Notes: generated by a model from the letters alone, not told the origin. A DNA stretch of 64,000 nucleotides from Pseudomonas sp. ANT_J12 (GCF_008370045.1 NZ_VOBN01000025.1:1-64000); one strand, 5' to 3'; shown: positions 25,156-34,162, counted from the stretch's first letter. Numbers and translations are program-made.

Positions 25156-25461
25156 TCAGCTCAGTTTTGTGCTGGAGCGGCGGACGATCTTGATCGAATG
25201 GGTCAGGGTCGGCTTGCGCGTAACGCTGATAGCCTTGCGGCTGTTGACCATGTCGATGGTGATGTTCCAGAAACCGGTGCTCGGTGCGGTAATGCGCGCC
25301 GGGAAGGTGTCGAATGCGCCGCCGTGGTAAGTGTGACGGCCGCCATTCTTGAAGCTGCGGAAGTTGGCGTCGTTCATCAAGCGGATGTTGCACATTTGGG
25401 AGCACTGGATGACGACAATGTCGTCCTCATTGAGGTGCTCGCGCTGGTGGATAAATTTCAT
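25156..25461 (-). CDS. DUF1883 domain protein
   Basis: 101 residues. The whole protein matches the DUF1883 pattern: start MKFIHQREHLNEDDIVVIQC, NIRLMNDANFRSFKNGGR, HGGAFDTFPARI and GFWNITIDM. Small beta-rich cytosolic protein of unknown role. GGAGGCGCC lies before the ATG. Confidence 0.85.
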   Translation of the reverse strand: MKFIHQREHLNEDDIVVIQCSQMCNIRLMNDANFRSFKNGGRHTYHGGAFDTFPARITAPSTGFWNITIDMVNSRKAISVTRKPTLTHSIKIVRRSSTKLS

Positions 25462-25672
25462 GAGGCGCCTCCAGAAGGGCTTTTTCTACAAAATCAAAAC
25501 GATAGCAGGGCAATTGGCAGAGTTTATCAGCCCGAACGGGTTATTATCTGGCTGTCAGCGTCGTGTTTGACAATTAAAAACAGTTATTCGGAATTCTATG
25601 AGCGATAAATGCAACGAGCCTCGGAGAAAAACAGTATTTACGCTGTCGGAGGGTCTTTATCGGAGGTTTTGT

Positions 25673-26029
25673 ATGAAATGGGGTGTCCTGGTCCTGCCGC
25701 TAGCGCTGGCGGTGAGTGGTTGTGCCAATGTCGCAGAAATCAACGAGACACTGCCGACCATGAACGTGATCTCAGGTAAAAAACCTCATGAGTACGCGCA
25801 ATGCCTGGTCGAGAAACTGGCCTCCAGCCGCGGTGCCTTGCAGCTTGAACCGCATAAGGAAGGCGTGCGGGTGATTGTTCCAGGGAAACTGTCCTCGGGG
25901 CCGGCTGCCGTATTTGATATCGAAGATCGCTCCGGCGGCAGCAGTATCAAATTGCATGAGCGCATGTCCAACGTGCCGGTACGTCCAAAGGATGTGCAGC
26001 GTGCCGCCACGGTGTGCATATCCGGCTGA
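25673..26029 (+). CDS. Predicted lipoprotein
   Basis: 118 residues from the ATG at 25673, chosen because CGGAGG lies just upstream. Lipobox LAVSGC at about residue 19 means the mature protein starts with a lipid-modified cysteine. The rest (ECL-like EYAQCLVEKLASS, RVIVPGKLSSGPAAVFDIED) is a small beta-rich domain seen in several Pseudomonas lipoproteins. Function unknown. Confidence 0.75.
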   Translation: MKWGVLVLPLALAVSGCANVAEINETLPTMNVISGKKPHEYAQCLVEKLASSRGALQLEPHKEGVRVIVPGKLSSGPAAVFDIEDRSGGSSIKLHERMSNVPVRPKDVQRAATVCISG

Positions 26030-26050
26030 TAGACTGTCGACCGTCCGCCT

Positions 26051-26081
26051 GATGCCGCCAAAGCGATGCTTTGGCGGCATC
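26051..26081 (+). terminator. Strong hairpin between two small genes
   Basis: GATGCCGCCAAAGC, loop GAT, GCTTTGGCGGCATC: a perfect 14-bp stem, followed by GTCATTTCT. It lies 22 bp after the lipoprotein stop and 20 bp before the next start. The T tail is weak, so it may act as a terminator or as an RNA-stability hairpin. Confidence 0.6.
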
Positions 26082-26100
26082 GTCATTTCTGGAGCCGCGC

Positions 26101-26331
26101 ATGAAGCGAGAGCAAGTTCGGGAACGCCATGCAGAGGGCCATATCTCTGCCACCCACGTGATTCAGAACCCGGCGAATCCGGGGGAGTGGATCGTATTTT
26201 TCAAGAAAAGCGCCGGGCGCAGTTATTTCCTGGTGGATGACAACGATGAAGTCGAGTCCTTCAGTCGCCTGGACGATTTGATCGAGACCGTGCGCGGTCT
26301 CGGGATCAAGTTTGCCGAAATCCACATGTAG
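26101..26331 (+). CDS. Small cytosolic protein, unknown function
   Basis: 76 residues. Starts MKREQVRERHAEGHISATHV; GGAG lies seven to ten bases before the ATG at 26101. The sequence has a beta hairpin (NPGEWIVFFKKSAGRSYFLV) and a final helix. Similar short proteins are common in pseudomonads but I know no function. Confidence 0.65.
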   Translation: MKREQVRERHAEGHISATHVIQNPANPGEWIVFFKKSAGRSYFLVDDNDEVESFSRLDDLIETVRGLGIKFAEIHM

Positions 26332-26342
26332 GGCAGGGCGCC

Positions 26343-26624
26343 TTACTTGCAGACCACCACCACGCTGCGGTTCTTGAAGTTGCCCACGTCGACGCCCAGG
26401 GTCTTGTCGCTTTCCTTGGTCGACGGTGTGCCGTCGGTGCCAACGATCCGGTAGCCGGTGCCGGCACACGAGTCATCAGCCTTTTCGTAGCAGGTGGCCC
26501 AGGAGTTGGCTTCCCCGGAGCAGTCGATGGTTAAGCCTTGCTCGCCGTTATTCAGATAGATTTTTTCAGAGGTGGCGCAGCCAGTGAGCGCCAGTACCGC
26601 AATCAGTGCCAGAAGTTTGTTCAT
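26343..26624 (-). CDS. Predicted small lipoprotein
   Basis: 93 residues. Lipobox LALTGC at about residue 16, then four further cysteines (DCSGE, ATCYEKADDSC, VVVC) that could form disulfides in the periplasm. Pattern CSGEANSWATCYEKA recalls the small YgdI/YecR-like lipoproteins but no firm family is recognised. Confidence 0.7.
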   Translation of the reverse strand: MNKLLALIAVLALTGCATSEKIYLNNGEQGLTIDCSGEANSWATCYEKADDSCAGTGYRIVGTDGTPSTKESDKTLGVDVGNFKNRSVVVVCK

Positions 26625-26714
26625 GTCGTTGTCGTCGTCAGATGATGGGGCTAAGCGTGTGACAGCAGCGGTGTCAAAAGGTTATAGCGATTGGCCACTT
26701 TGTTGCGGGCAAAC

Positions 26715-26745
26715 ATAAAAAAGCCCTGCGCAATGGCAGGGCTGC
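26715..26745 (-). terminator. Terminator of the gene at 26762-26950
   Basis: On the minus strand AGCCCTGCC-ATTGC-GCAGGGCT followed by TTTTTT, about 20 bp after the stop codon. Confidence 0.75.
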
Positions 26746-26761
26746 TCGAATCAGCTGCGTG

Positions 26762-26950
26762 TCAGGACTTGTCCTTGCCGCGCCGCTTCGGGCCTGCGGG
26801 TTGATCTTGCAACACCGATGCCACCTCGATCGCCAACGCTTCGGTCGGGAAAGGTCCGGCGATATTCTCGCCCGCGACGCTGTCTACCCACCATTGGCCG
26901 TCTTTCGCCTGATTGATCAGGTACCCGTTGACGCTTTTTGCTACCGACAT
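26762..26950 (-). CDS. Small cytosolic protein, unknown function
   Basis: 62 residues: a beta-sheet-like start (SVNGYLINQAKDGQWWVD), GPFPTEALAIEVASVL helix and a basic tail (GPKRRGKDKS). Followed by a good terminator, which supports a real gene. No family recognised. Confidence 0.65.
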   Translation of the reverse strand: MSVAKSVNGYLINQAKDGQWWVDSVAGENIAGPFPTEALAIEVASVLQDQPAGPKRRGKDKS

Positions 26951-27209
26951 CTATCTGCCTCGTTGGCTTGGTTCAATCGCGCCATGATACCGCCAAATGC
27001 ACTCAACGGGTGCTGATGGGCGTATGGTGGTGCGATTGCCGGTCGGCGCAAAGCCGGTGGTCTGTGCTATCAATAAAAGCTTATGGGAACTATCCGCCAG
27101 AATATTTCTCTATGATGGCATCGGTTAGCCAGTGCGGGGCATTGTAAGGTGCACGCCGCCTGATTAGACTGCGCCGAAACTCGTACACACAGCCCTTTCA
27201 AGGACTTAT

Positions 27210-28049
27210 ATGATCAAGAAATGCTTGTTCCCAGCAGCCGGTTACGGTACTCGCTTCCTGCCAGCGACTAAAGCCATGCCCAAAGAAATGCTGCCGGTGG
27301 TAAACAAGCCACTGATCCAGTACGGCGTCGAAGAAGCACTGGACGCTGGGTTGACCGAAATCTCCATCGTGACCGGTCGCGGCAAACGCGCTCTGGAAGA
27401 CCACTTCGACATCAGCTACGAGCTGGAAAACCAGATCAAGGGCACCGACAAGGAAAAATACCTCGTCGGCATCCGTAAACTGCTCGACGAGTGCTCGTTC
27501 TCCTACACTCGCCAGACCGAAATGAAAGGCCTGGGCCATGCAATCCTGACTGGCCGTCCGCTGATCGGCGACGAACCTTTCGCCGTGGTGCTGGCGGATG
27601 ACTTGTGCGTCAACCTCGACGGCGACGGCGTGCTGACCCAGATGGTCAAGCTGTACAAACAGTACCGCTGCTCGATCATCGCGATCCAGGAAGTCGATCC
27701 GCTGGAAACCAACAAGTACGGCGTTATCGCCGGTGACTTGATCGGTGACGACCTGTACCGCGTGCGCAACATGGTTGAGAAACCAGCGCCGGAAGATGCA
27801 CCGTCGAACCTGGCGATCATCGGCCGTTACATCCTGACGCCGGACATCTTCGACCTGATCAAGCAAACCGAGCCAGGCAAGGGCGGCGAGATCCAGATCA
27901 CCGACGCCTTGATGAAGCAGGCGCAAAACGGTTGCGTGATTGCCTACAAGTTCAAAGGCAAGCGTTTCGACTGCGGTGGCGCTGAAGGCTACATCGAAGC
28001 GACCAACTTCTGCTTCGAGAACTTCTACAAGACTGGCAAGGCTTACTGA
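27210..28049 (+). CDS. galU: UTP-glucose-1-phosphate uridylyltransferase
   Basis: 279 residues. Makes UDP-glucose for polysaccharides and cell envelope. Start IKKCLFPAAGYGTRFLPATK is the nucleotide-binding motif; also KEMLPVVNKPLIQYGVEEA, a central VVLADDLCVN and the late GKRFDCGGAEGYIEATNFC. Normal length. Transcribed alone, with a terminator directly after it. Confidence 0.96.
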   Translation: MIKKCLFPAAGYGTRFLPATKAMPKEMLPVVNKPLIQYGVEEALDAGLTEISIVTGRGKRALEDHFDISYELENQIKGTDKEKYLVGIRKLLDECSFSYTRQTEMKGLGHAILTGRPLIGDEPFAVVLADDLCVNLDGDGVLTQMVKLYKQYRCSIIAIQEVDPLETNKYGVIAGDLIGDDLYRVRNMVEKPAPEDAPSNLAIIGRYILTPDIFDLIKQTEPGKGGEIQITDALMKQAQNGCVIAYKFKGKRFDCGGAEGYIEATNFCFENFYKTGKAY

Positions 28050-28074
28050 TAGCGCCTGACCCACTTGTACTGAG

Positions 28075-28099
28075 AAAACCACCTTCGGGTGGTTTTTTC
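28075..28099 (+). terminator. galU terminator
   Basis: AAAACCACC-TTCG-GGTGGTTTTTT: a UUCG tetraloop hairpin with T run, 25 bp after the galU stop. Confidence 0.88.
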
Positions 28100-28179
28100 G
28101 TTTTCCAGCCCCATATTGTTCGCAGCGCTTGCCCAATGGGCGTCTGCGGGTATGCTGATGGCCTGCCGAGGAGATAGAA

Positions 28180-29538
28180 ATGGCCTACGATTTTGACCTT
28201 TATGTGATTGGCGCCGGTTCCGGCGGTGTGCGGGCTGCGCGATTCGCGGCCGGTTTTGGCGCGAAAGTGGCCGTGGCCGAAAGCCGCTACCTGGGCGGTA
28301 CGTGCGTGAACGTCGGTTGCGTGCCGAAAAAACTGCTGGTCTACGGCGCCCACTTCGCCGAAGACTTCGAACAGTCCTCCGGTTTCGGCTGGAGCCTGGG
28401 TGAGGCGAAGTTCGATTGGGCGACGCTGATCGCCAACAAGGATCGCGAGATCAATCGCCTGAACGGCATTTATCGCAACCTGCTGGTCAACAGCGGCGTG
28501 ACCCTGCATGAAGGCCACGCCAAGATCGTCGACCCGCACACGGTCGAGATCAATGGCCAACGCCACAGCGCCAAAAATATTCTGATTGCTACCGGCGGCT
28601 GGCCGCAGATCCCGGAAATTCCGGGGCACGAACACGCGATCAGCTCCAACCAGGCGTTCTTCCTCAAAGAATTGCCGAAACGCGTTCTGGTGGTCGGTGG
28701 TGGTTACATCGCGGTGGAATTCGCCGGGATCTTCCATGGCCTGGGCGCCGAGACCACGTTGCTGTATCGCGGCGATCTGTTCCTGCGCGGCTTCGATGGC
28801 GCGGTGCGCAAACACTTGCAGGAAGAGCTGACCAAGCGCGGCATGGATCTCCAATTCAACGCGGACATCGAGCGTATCGAGAAACTGGCCGATGGCAGTC
28901 TGAAAGCCACCCTCAAGGATGGCCGCGAGCTGGAAGCCGATTGCGTGTTCTACGCCACCGGACGGCGTCCGATGCTGGACAACCTAGGCCTGGAAAACAC
29001 CGGCGTCAAACTCGACAAGAAAGGTTTCGTTGAAGTTGATGAGCAGTACCAGACCTCCGAGCCGTCGATCCTCGCCTTGGGCGATGTGATCGGCCGCGTC
29101 CAGCTGACGCCAGTGGCGCTGGCCGAGGGAATGGCCGTTGCCCGGCGCCTGTTCAAGCCCGAGCAATACCGTCCGGTGGATTACAAGATGATCCCGACCG
29201 CCGTGTTCAGCTTGCCGAACATCGGCACCGTCGGCCTGAGCGAAGAAGAGGCCCGGGAAGCCGGGCACGAAGTGGTGATCTACGAAAGCCGTTTCCGGCC
29301 GATGAAGCTGACCCTGACTGAATGCCAGGAACGCACGCTGATGAAGCTGGTGGTGGATGCCAAGACCGACAAGGTCCTGGGTTGCCACATGGTCGGCCCG
29401 GACGCCGGGGAAATCGTCCAAGGCTTGGCGATTGCCTTGAAGGCTGGCGCCACCAAGCGCGATTTCGACGACACCATCGGCGTGCACCCGACGGCCGCTG
29501 AAGAGTTCGTCACCATGCGCACACCTGTCGCGGGTTAA
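28180..29538 (+). CDS. gor: Glutathione-disulfide reductase
   Basis: 452 residues. NADPH-dependent flavoenzyme that keeps glutathione reduced. FAD site GAGSGGVRAAR near the N-terminus, redox pair in GGTCVNVGCVPKK, NADPH site VVGGGYIAVEFAGI, and the C-terminal GVHPTAAEEFVTMR with the catalytic His and Glu. Its stop overlaps the stop of the convergent KfrA-like gene by 4 bp. Confidence 0.95.
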   Translation: MAYDFDLYVIGAGSGGVRAARFAAGFGAKVAVAESRYLGGTCVNVGCVPKKLLVYGAHFAEDFEQSSGFGWSLGEAKFDWATLIANKDREINRLNGIYRNLLVNSGVTLHEGHAKIVDPHTVEINGQRHSAKNILIATGGWPQIPEIPGHEHAISSNQAFFLKELPKRVLVVGGGYIAVEFAGIFHGLGAETTLLYRGDLFLRGFDGAVRKHLQEELTKRGMDLQFNADIERIEKLADGSLKATLKDGRELEADCVFYATGRRPMLDNLGLENTGVKLDKKGFVEVDEQYQTSEPSILALGDVIGRVQLTPVALAEGMAVARRLFKPEQYRPVDYKMIPTAVFSLPNIGTVGLSEEEAREAGHEVVIYESRFRPMKLTLTECQERTLMKLVVDAKTDKVLGCHMVGPDAGEIVQGLAIALKAGATKRDFDDTIGVHPTAAEEFVTMRTPVAG

Positions 29539-30545
29539 TCGTCCTGCGCGGCGTCTGGCGCGGTTGCAACGACCGCCGCCAGGCGCACGCTTTCATCCAG
29601 GCTGGCCTGGGTCTTCGCCAATTCGATTTCCAGCGACTGATTGATCTGCGACTGTTCGTCGACGTTCTGTTTGAGCGCCTGGCTTTCCAGTAACGCAATA
29701 CGCAGGCGTTCCTGGAGGAGGGTGCGTTCGCTGTCGACGCGATTGGCTTGCTCCAGCAACTGATCCTGGCGAGTGTTGGCCTGCTTGAGCTGCTCCTGTA
29801 ACAGGCTCAATTCCCGCAGAGTCCCACGGTTTTCAGTCAGCAGACGTTCATTGTCGCGGTGCAATTGGGTGATTTCATCCTGGCGGACGAGGGCGCTTTG
29901 CTGGGCTTGGCGCAATTCCATCTGAATCTGTTGTACCTGGCCTTCGTGGCGGCGCTGATCCTGATCGCGCTGTTCCTTGACCGAGTTGCGGTAGTGCTCA
30001 AGGGCATCCCGGGCGTGCAGGTGCTTTTCTTCAAGGGAGCGGATCTGCTCATCCTTGTCTTTCAAGCGCAATTCGAAATCTGACAGTGCCTGGTTCAGCC
30101 CGGCGTTGCGGGTTTGCTCGGTCTGCAGCATCGAGCGGGTTTCCAGCAGTGTGTCGGACTCCTGTGTCAGTGCCAGGCTTTGAATCTCGTATTGCTGATG
30201 CAGTTCGGTGTTGGCCTCACGGGCTTCTTCGAGCTGAGATTCCAGTTCCTTGCGCTGGCGATCGAACTGCTCACGCGCCTGATCGATGGGCTCTTGCGCC
30301 TGCTCCTTGAGGCGTTGCGCCAGGCGCGCCACCAAGCCTGCCAGCTCATCATCAATCGGTTCGGCCGTTTCTTCGACGCGTTCCGGGCCGCCATCCAGCT
30401 CCTTCAAATAGCGATGAATCGTGGTTTTCGAGCCGGTATTGCCCATCTCGATCCGTACCGCATCGATGCTGGGGTTTTCGCCACGGGCGAGGATCGCCAA
30501 CCGTGCCGCTTGTACGACCGCTTTATTTACGCCGCCACGAGCCAT
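29535..30545 (-). CDS. KfrA-like DNA-binding coiled-coil protein
   Basis: 336 residues. Residues 1-60 form the KfrA N-terminal DNA-binding domain (MARGGVNKAVVQAARLAILA ... NTGSKTTIHRYLKEL); the remaining 270 residues are an almost unbroken Gln/Glu/Arg-rich coiled coil. KfrA of plasmids binds palindromes in its own promoter and forms filaments. Here the gene is chromosomal and divergent from a tyrosine recombinase gene; two palindromes lie in the shared 177-bp promoter region. Confidence 0.85.
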   Translation of the reverse strand: MARGGVNKAVVQAARLAILARGENPSIDAVRIEMGNTGSKTTIHRYLKELDGGPERVEETAEPIDDELAGLVARLAQRLKEQAQEPIDQAREQFDRQRKELESQLEEAREANTELHQQYEIQSLALTQESDTLLETRSMLQTEQTRNAGLNQALSDFELRLKDKDEQIRSLEEKHLHARDALEHYRNSVKEQRDQDQRRHEGQVQQIQMELRQAQQSALVRQDEITQLHRDNERLLTENRGTLRELSLLQEQLKQANTRQDQLLEQANRVDSERTLLQERLRIALLESQALKQNVDEQSQINQSLEIELAKTQASLDESVRLAAVVATAPDAAQDD

Positions 30546-30569
30546 GAGTTCTCCTACGATTTCGTACTG

Positions 30570-30602
30570 TGGTACATATTATTAATTACACAGTGTACCA
30601 CT
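30570..30602. promoter_or_regulatory. Inverted repeat in the KfrA/recombinase promoter region
   Basis: GTGGTACA (30570-30577) and TGTACCAC (30595-30602), 17 bp apart, 25 bp upstream of the KfrA-like start. Likely the operator for self-repression, by analogy with plasmid KfrA; not proved. Confidence 0.5.
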
Positions 30603-30635
30603 GCCAAATAAAAGTTAAATACTTTACGTTTTTAA

Positions 30636-30664
30636 CACGGGATATACTGGTATTACCCCGTGTG
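30636..30664. promoter_or_regulatory. Second inverted repeat in the same promoter region
   Basis: ACACGGG (30636-30642) and CCCGTGT (30658-30664) with a 15-bp AT-rich spacer holding GATATACTGG. It lies about 60 bp upstream of the recombinase start and may control that gene or serve as recombination target. Confidence 0.45.
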
Positions 30665-30722
30665 ATACGTCATAAACGCGGTTTACACCCGCCAAAGCGG
30701 TACGTTTTCGAGAGCTGAGCCC

Positions 30723-31667
30723 ATGACCGATCTGGATCGCTACCTGCAAGCCGCCACCCGCGACAACACCCGTCGCAGCTACCGGGCGGCCATCGAGCAC
30801 TTCGAAGTCAGTTGGGGAGGGTTTTTGCCGGCGACCAGCGATAGCGTTGCGCGCTATCTAGTCGCGCATGCGGGCGTGCTCTCGATCAACACCTTGAAGC
30901 TGCGCCTGTCGGCATTGGCGCAATGGCACAACAGTCAGGGTTTTGCCGATCCGACCAAAGCGCCGGTGGTGCGCCAGGTATTCAAGGGGATTCGCGCGTT
31001 GCACCCGGCGCAGGAGAAGCAGGCTGAGCCGTTGCAACTTCAGCATTTGGAGCAAGTGGTGGCCTGGCTTGAGCAGGAAGCGCAAACCGCCCGGGCTGCG
31101 GGTGATCAGCCGGGATTATTGAGGGCGCGACGTGACACGGCGCTGATCCTGCTGGGATTCTGGCGCGGCTTTCGTAGCGATGAGTTGTGCCGCTTGCAGA
31201 TCGAGCACGTGAAGGCCATCGCTCAATCGGGGATAACGCTCTATTTGCCCCGTAGCAAAAGTGACCGCGAAAACCTCGGCAAGACCTATCAGACGCCAGC
31301 ATTGCAGCGCTTATGCCCGGTGCAGGCCTACATTGCCTGGATTACCGAAGCGGCATTGGTTCGCGGGCCGGTGTTCCGCGGCATCGACCGTTGGGGGCAT
31401 CTGAGCGAGGAGGGCTTGCACGCCAACAGCGTCATTCCGCTGCTGCGCCAGGCGCTGGAGCGTGCCGGTATCCCGGCCGAGCAGTACACCAGTCACTCCT
31501 TGCGTCGCGGTTTTGCAACATGGGCCCATCAGAGTGGTTGGGACTTGAAGTCGTTGATGAGTTACGTGGGCTGGAAGGATATGAAATCCGCCATGCGCTA
31601 TGTTGAAGCGAGCCCGTTTCTCGGGATGACGCCCCTTGAGGAAAAGGCCATTGGCGCTGCTCAGTAG
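30723..31667 (+). CDS. Chromosomal tyrosine site-specific recombinase
   Basis: 314 residues, XerC/D-like size. N-terminal SAM-like core-binding domain (about 1-95), catalytic domain with R in FWRGFRSDEL, SHSLRRGFATW (HxxR), VGWKDMKS and nucleophile in AMRYVEASPF. All catalytic residues are present. No tRNA, repeat or other mobile gene lies next to it, and it is divergent from the KfrA-like gene, so it looks like a resident recombinase rather than part of a fresh insertion. Confidence 0.88.
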   Translation: MTDLDRYLQAATRDNTRRSYRAAIEHFEVSWGGFLPATSDSVARYLVAHAGVLSINTLKLRLSALAQWHNSQGFADPTKAPVVRQVFKGIRALHPAQEKQAEPLQLQHLEQVVAWLEQEAQTARAAGDQPGLLRARRDTALILLGFWRGFRSDELCRLQIEHVKAIAQSGITLYLPRSKSDRENLGKTYQTPALQRLCPVQAYIAWITEAALVRGPVFRGIDRWGHLSEEGLHANSVIPLLRQALERAGIPAEQYTSHSLRRGFATWAHQSGWDLKSLMSYVGWKDMKSAMRYVEASPFLGMTPLEEKAIGAAQ

Positions 31668-31812
31668 GTTTTCTTCTATTAATACGTTGCGCTAATAGCG
31701 AAAACCAATGAGCAGCATGAGCTTTGCCAATGAGCCATCCGTCCATCGAGTGGGTAGGATTCACCCCATCAACTTCTTAACCAAACTTTTCAACCCTGAC
31801 GGAGAGTCACCG

Positions 31813-32376
31813 ATGCCTATCATCAACAGCCAAGTAAAACCGTTCAAAGCTACCGCTTACAAAAATGGCGACTTCGTACAAGTGTCTGACGCTGACCTGA
31901 AAGGCAAATGGTCGGTCGTGTTCTTCTACCCAGCCGACTTCACCTTCGTTTGCCCAACCGAACTGGAAGACCTGGCTGACAACTACAGCGCATTCCAGAA
32001 ACTGGGCGTCGAGATCTACAGCGTTTCCACCGATACCCACTTTGCACACGCTGCCTGGCACAACACTTCGCCAGCCATCGGCAAAATCGAATACACCATG
32101 ATCGGCGACCCGACCCACGCCATCTCCCGCAACTTCGACGTGCTGATCGAAGAAGTTGGCCTGGCTGACCGTGGCACCTTCGTGATCAACCCTGAAGGCC
32201 AGATCAAAATTGTTGAGCTGAACGACGGCGGTGTTGGCCGTGACGCTTCCGAGCTGCTGCGCAAAATCAAGGCTGCTCAGTACGTCGCTGCTCACCCGGG
32301 CGAAGTATGCCCAGCCAAGTGGAAAGAAGGCGAAGCCACCCTGGCTCCGTCCTTGGACCTGGTCGGCAAGATCTAA
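31813..32376 (+). CDS. ahpC: Alkyl hydroperoxide reductase peroxiredoxin subunit
   Basis: 187 residues from the ATG at 31813 (GGAGAGTCACCG upstream). Reduces hydrogen peroxide and organic peroxides. Peroxidatic cysteine C47 in DFTFVCPTE and resolving cysteine in GEVCPAKW. Recharged by AhpF, the next gene. The gap to the recombinase gene (about 145 bp) should hold the promoter; I did not find a convincing OxyR site in it. Confidence 0.97.
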   Translation: MPIINSQVKPFKATAYKNGDFVQVSDADLKGKWSVVFFYPADFTFVCPTELEDLADNYSAFQKLGVEIYSVSTDTHFAHAAWHNTSPAIGKIEYTMIGDPTHAISRNFDVLIEEVGLADRGTFVINPEGQIKIVELNDGGVGRDASELLRKIKAAQYVAAHPGEVCPAKWKEGEATLAPSLDLVGKI

Positions 32377-32441
32377 GTCTGTGACACCAGCAATATCAGG
32401 GCGGGTTTCCGCACCTCAGTAAGCTGCAACCGCCCAATAAA

Positions 32442-32476
32442 AACGCCCGGGCGAGATTCGCTCGGGCGTTTTTTTT
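32442..32476 (+). terminator. Terminator between ahpC and ahpF
   Basis: AACGCCCGGGCGA, loop, CTCGGGCGTTTTTTTT: a GC-rich stem with an eight-T tail located 65 bp after ahpC and 32 bp before ahpF. It should let only part of the transcripts reach ahpF, giving more AhpC than AhpF. Confidence 0.85.
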
Positions 32477-32507
32477 CGCCTCAAATAAAGTAAAGGAAAT
32501 CGCCCGT

Positions 32508-34073
32508 ATGTTGGACGCCAATCTTAAAGCCCAGTTGAAATCGTACCTGGAACGGGTCACCCAACCGATCGAGATCGTTGCCTCCCTCGACGACGGTGCG
32601 AAATCCCAGGAAATGCTTGAACTGCTGAAAGACGTTACCAGTCTTTCCAACCAAATTACCTTGCTCGACAACGGTGATGATGCACGCAAACCATCGTTCT
32701 CGATCAACCGCCCAGGTGCCGACATCAGCCTGCGTTTCGCCGGCATTCCCATGGGCCACGAATTCACTTCGCTGGTGCTGGCCTTGCTGCAAGTCGGCGG
32801 CCACCCTTCGAAAGCCAGCGTTGAAGTGATCGAGCAGATCCGCTCGCTCAAAGGCCAGTTCAGCTTCGAGACGTACTTCTCGCTGTCCTGCCAGAACTGC
32901 CCGGACGTGGTCCAGGCGCTGAACCTGATGGCGGTCCTGAACCCTAACATTCGCCACGTCGCCATTGACGGCGCGTTGTTCCAGGCTGAAGTCGATGACC
33001 GCAAGATCATGGCCGTGCCGAGCATCTACCTGAACGGCGAACTCTTCGGCCAAGGCCGCATGGGCCTGGAAGAAATCCTCGCCAAGATCGACACCAGCGG
33101 TGCCGAACGCCAGGCCGAGAAGATCAGCGCCAAAGAAGCCTTTGATGTGTTGATCGTCGGCGGTGGCCCGGCCGGTGCTTCGGCGGCGATCTACGCGGCT
33201 CGTAAAGGCATCCGCACCGGTGTGGCCGCTGAGCGTTTTGGTGGGCAGGTGCTGGACACCATGGCCATCGAAAACTTCATTTCCGTGCAGGAAACCGAAG
33301 GGTCGAAACTGGCCAGCGCCTTGGAAGAACACGTCAAGCAGTACGACGTTGACATCATGAACCTGCAACGCGCCACCGCGCTGATCCCGGCGAAGAATGT
33401 CGGCGAGTTGCACGAAGTTCGCTTTGAAAGCGGTGCCAGCCTGAAAACCAAGGCACTGATCCTTGCTACCGGCGCCCGCTGGCGCGAAATGGGTGTGCCG
33501 GGCGAGCAGGAATATAAAGCCAAGGGCGTGTGCTTCTGCCCGCACTGCGACGGCCCGCTGTTCAAGGGCAAGCGCGTGGCGGTGATCGGCGGCGGTAACT
33601 CCGGCGTCGAAGCGGCCATCGACCTGGCCGGCATCGTCAGCCACGTTACGTTGCTGGAATTCGACAGCAAGTTGCGCGCCGATGCCGTATTGCAGCGCAA
33701 GTTGTACAGCCTGTCGAATGTCACTGTCATCACCAGCGCGTTGACCAGCGAAGTGAAAGGCGACGGGCAGAAGGTGACCGGTCTGGTCTACAAGGATCGT
33801 GATTCTGGTGAGTTCAACACGGTCGAGCTGCAAGGGATCTTCGTGCAAATCGGTCTGTTGCCTAACACCGATTGGCTCAAAGGCACCGTCGAGCTGACGC
33901 CTCGTGGCGAGATCATTGTCGATGCGCGCGGTGAAACTTCATTGCCGGGTGTGTTCGCCGCTGGCGACGTCACCACCGTGCCGTACAAGCAGATCGTGAT
34001 TGCGGTGGGCGAGGGTGCCAAGGCATCCCTGAGCGCATTCGACCACCTGATCCGGACCTCGGCCCCGGCTTAA
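32508..34073 (+). CDS. ahpF: Alkyl hydroperoxide reductase flavoprotein subunit
   Basis: 521 residues. Passes electrons from NADH to AhpC. N-terminal double-thioredoxin domain with SLSCQNCPDV, then a thioredoxin-reductase-like part with FAD site VLIVGGGPAGASAA, redox CFCPHCDGPL, NADH site VAVIGGGNSGVEAA and GVFAAGDVTTVPYKQ. Full length. Followed by a terminator at 34088-34128. Confidence 0.97.
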   Translation: MLDANLKAQLKSYLERVTQPIEIVASLDDGAKSQEMLELLKDVTSLSNQITLLDNGDDARKPSFSINRPGADISLRFAGIPMGHEFTSLVLALLQVGGHPSKASVEVIEQIRSLKGQFSFETYFSLSCQNCPDVVQALNLMAVLNPNIRHVAIDGALFQAEVDDRKIMAVPSIYLNGELFGQGRMGLEEILAKIDTSGAERQAEKISAKEAFDVLIVGGGPAGASAAIYAARKGIRTGVAAERFGGQVLDTMAIENFISVQETEGSKLASALEEHVKQYDVDIMNLQRATALIPAKNVGELHEVRFESGASLKTKALILATGARWREMGVPGEQEYKAKGVCFCPHCDGPLFKGKRVAVIGGGNSGVEAAIDLAGIVSHVTLLEFDSKLRADAVLQRKLYSLSNVTVITSALTSEVKGDGQKVTGLVYKDRDSGEFNTVELQGIFVQIGLLPNTDWLKGTVELTPRGEIIVDARGETSLPGVFAAGDVTTVPYKQIVIAVGEGAKASLSAFDHLIRTSAPA

Positions 34074-34087
34074 ACGCCAACGCTGAA

Positions 34088-34128
34088 AACACAAAACCCC
34101 GTGAGCGATCATGGGGTTTTTGTGCTTG
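34088..34128 (+). terminator. Terminator after ahpF
   Basis: ACACAAAACCCCGTGAG, loop, ATGGGGTTTTTGTG: stem with flanking A and T runs, works in either direction. Confidence 0.7.
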
Positions 34129-34133
34129 ATGCT

Positions 34134-34162
34134 GATCGTTACCGCGCAGCGTGGGAACGATC
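34134..34162. repeat. Short copy of palindromic repeat type C
   Basis: GATCGTTACCGCGCAGCGTGGGAACGATC: both ends of the type C repeat (GATCGTTCCCACGC) brought together without the usual middle part. Between ahpF and gloA. Confidence 0.65.

Noticed and set aside
27198..28854. Two long minus-strand frames over galU and gor
   Set aside because: Both are antisense to well-identified enzymes and have no recognisable motifs.
31675..31698. CTATTA...TAATAG inverted repeat upstream of ahpC as an OxyR site
   Set aside because: OxyR sites have ATAG/CTAT elements every 11 bases (7-base spacers); here the spacing between CTAT and ATAG is 15 and no further elements are in place.
32481..33848. 455-codon open frame on the minus strand
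   Set aside because: Antisense to ahpF, whose protein is certain; composition (Gln, Val, His, Asp) is that of a shadow frame.
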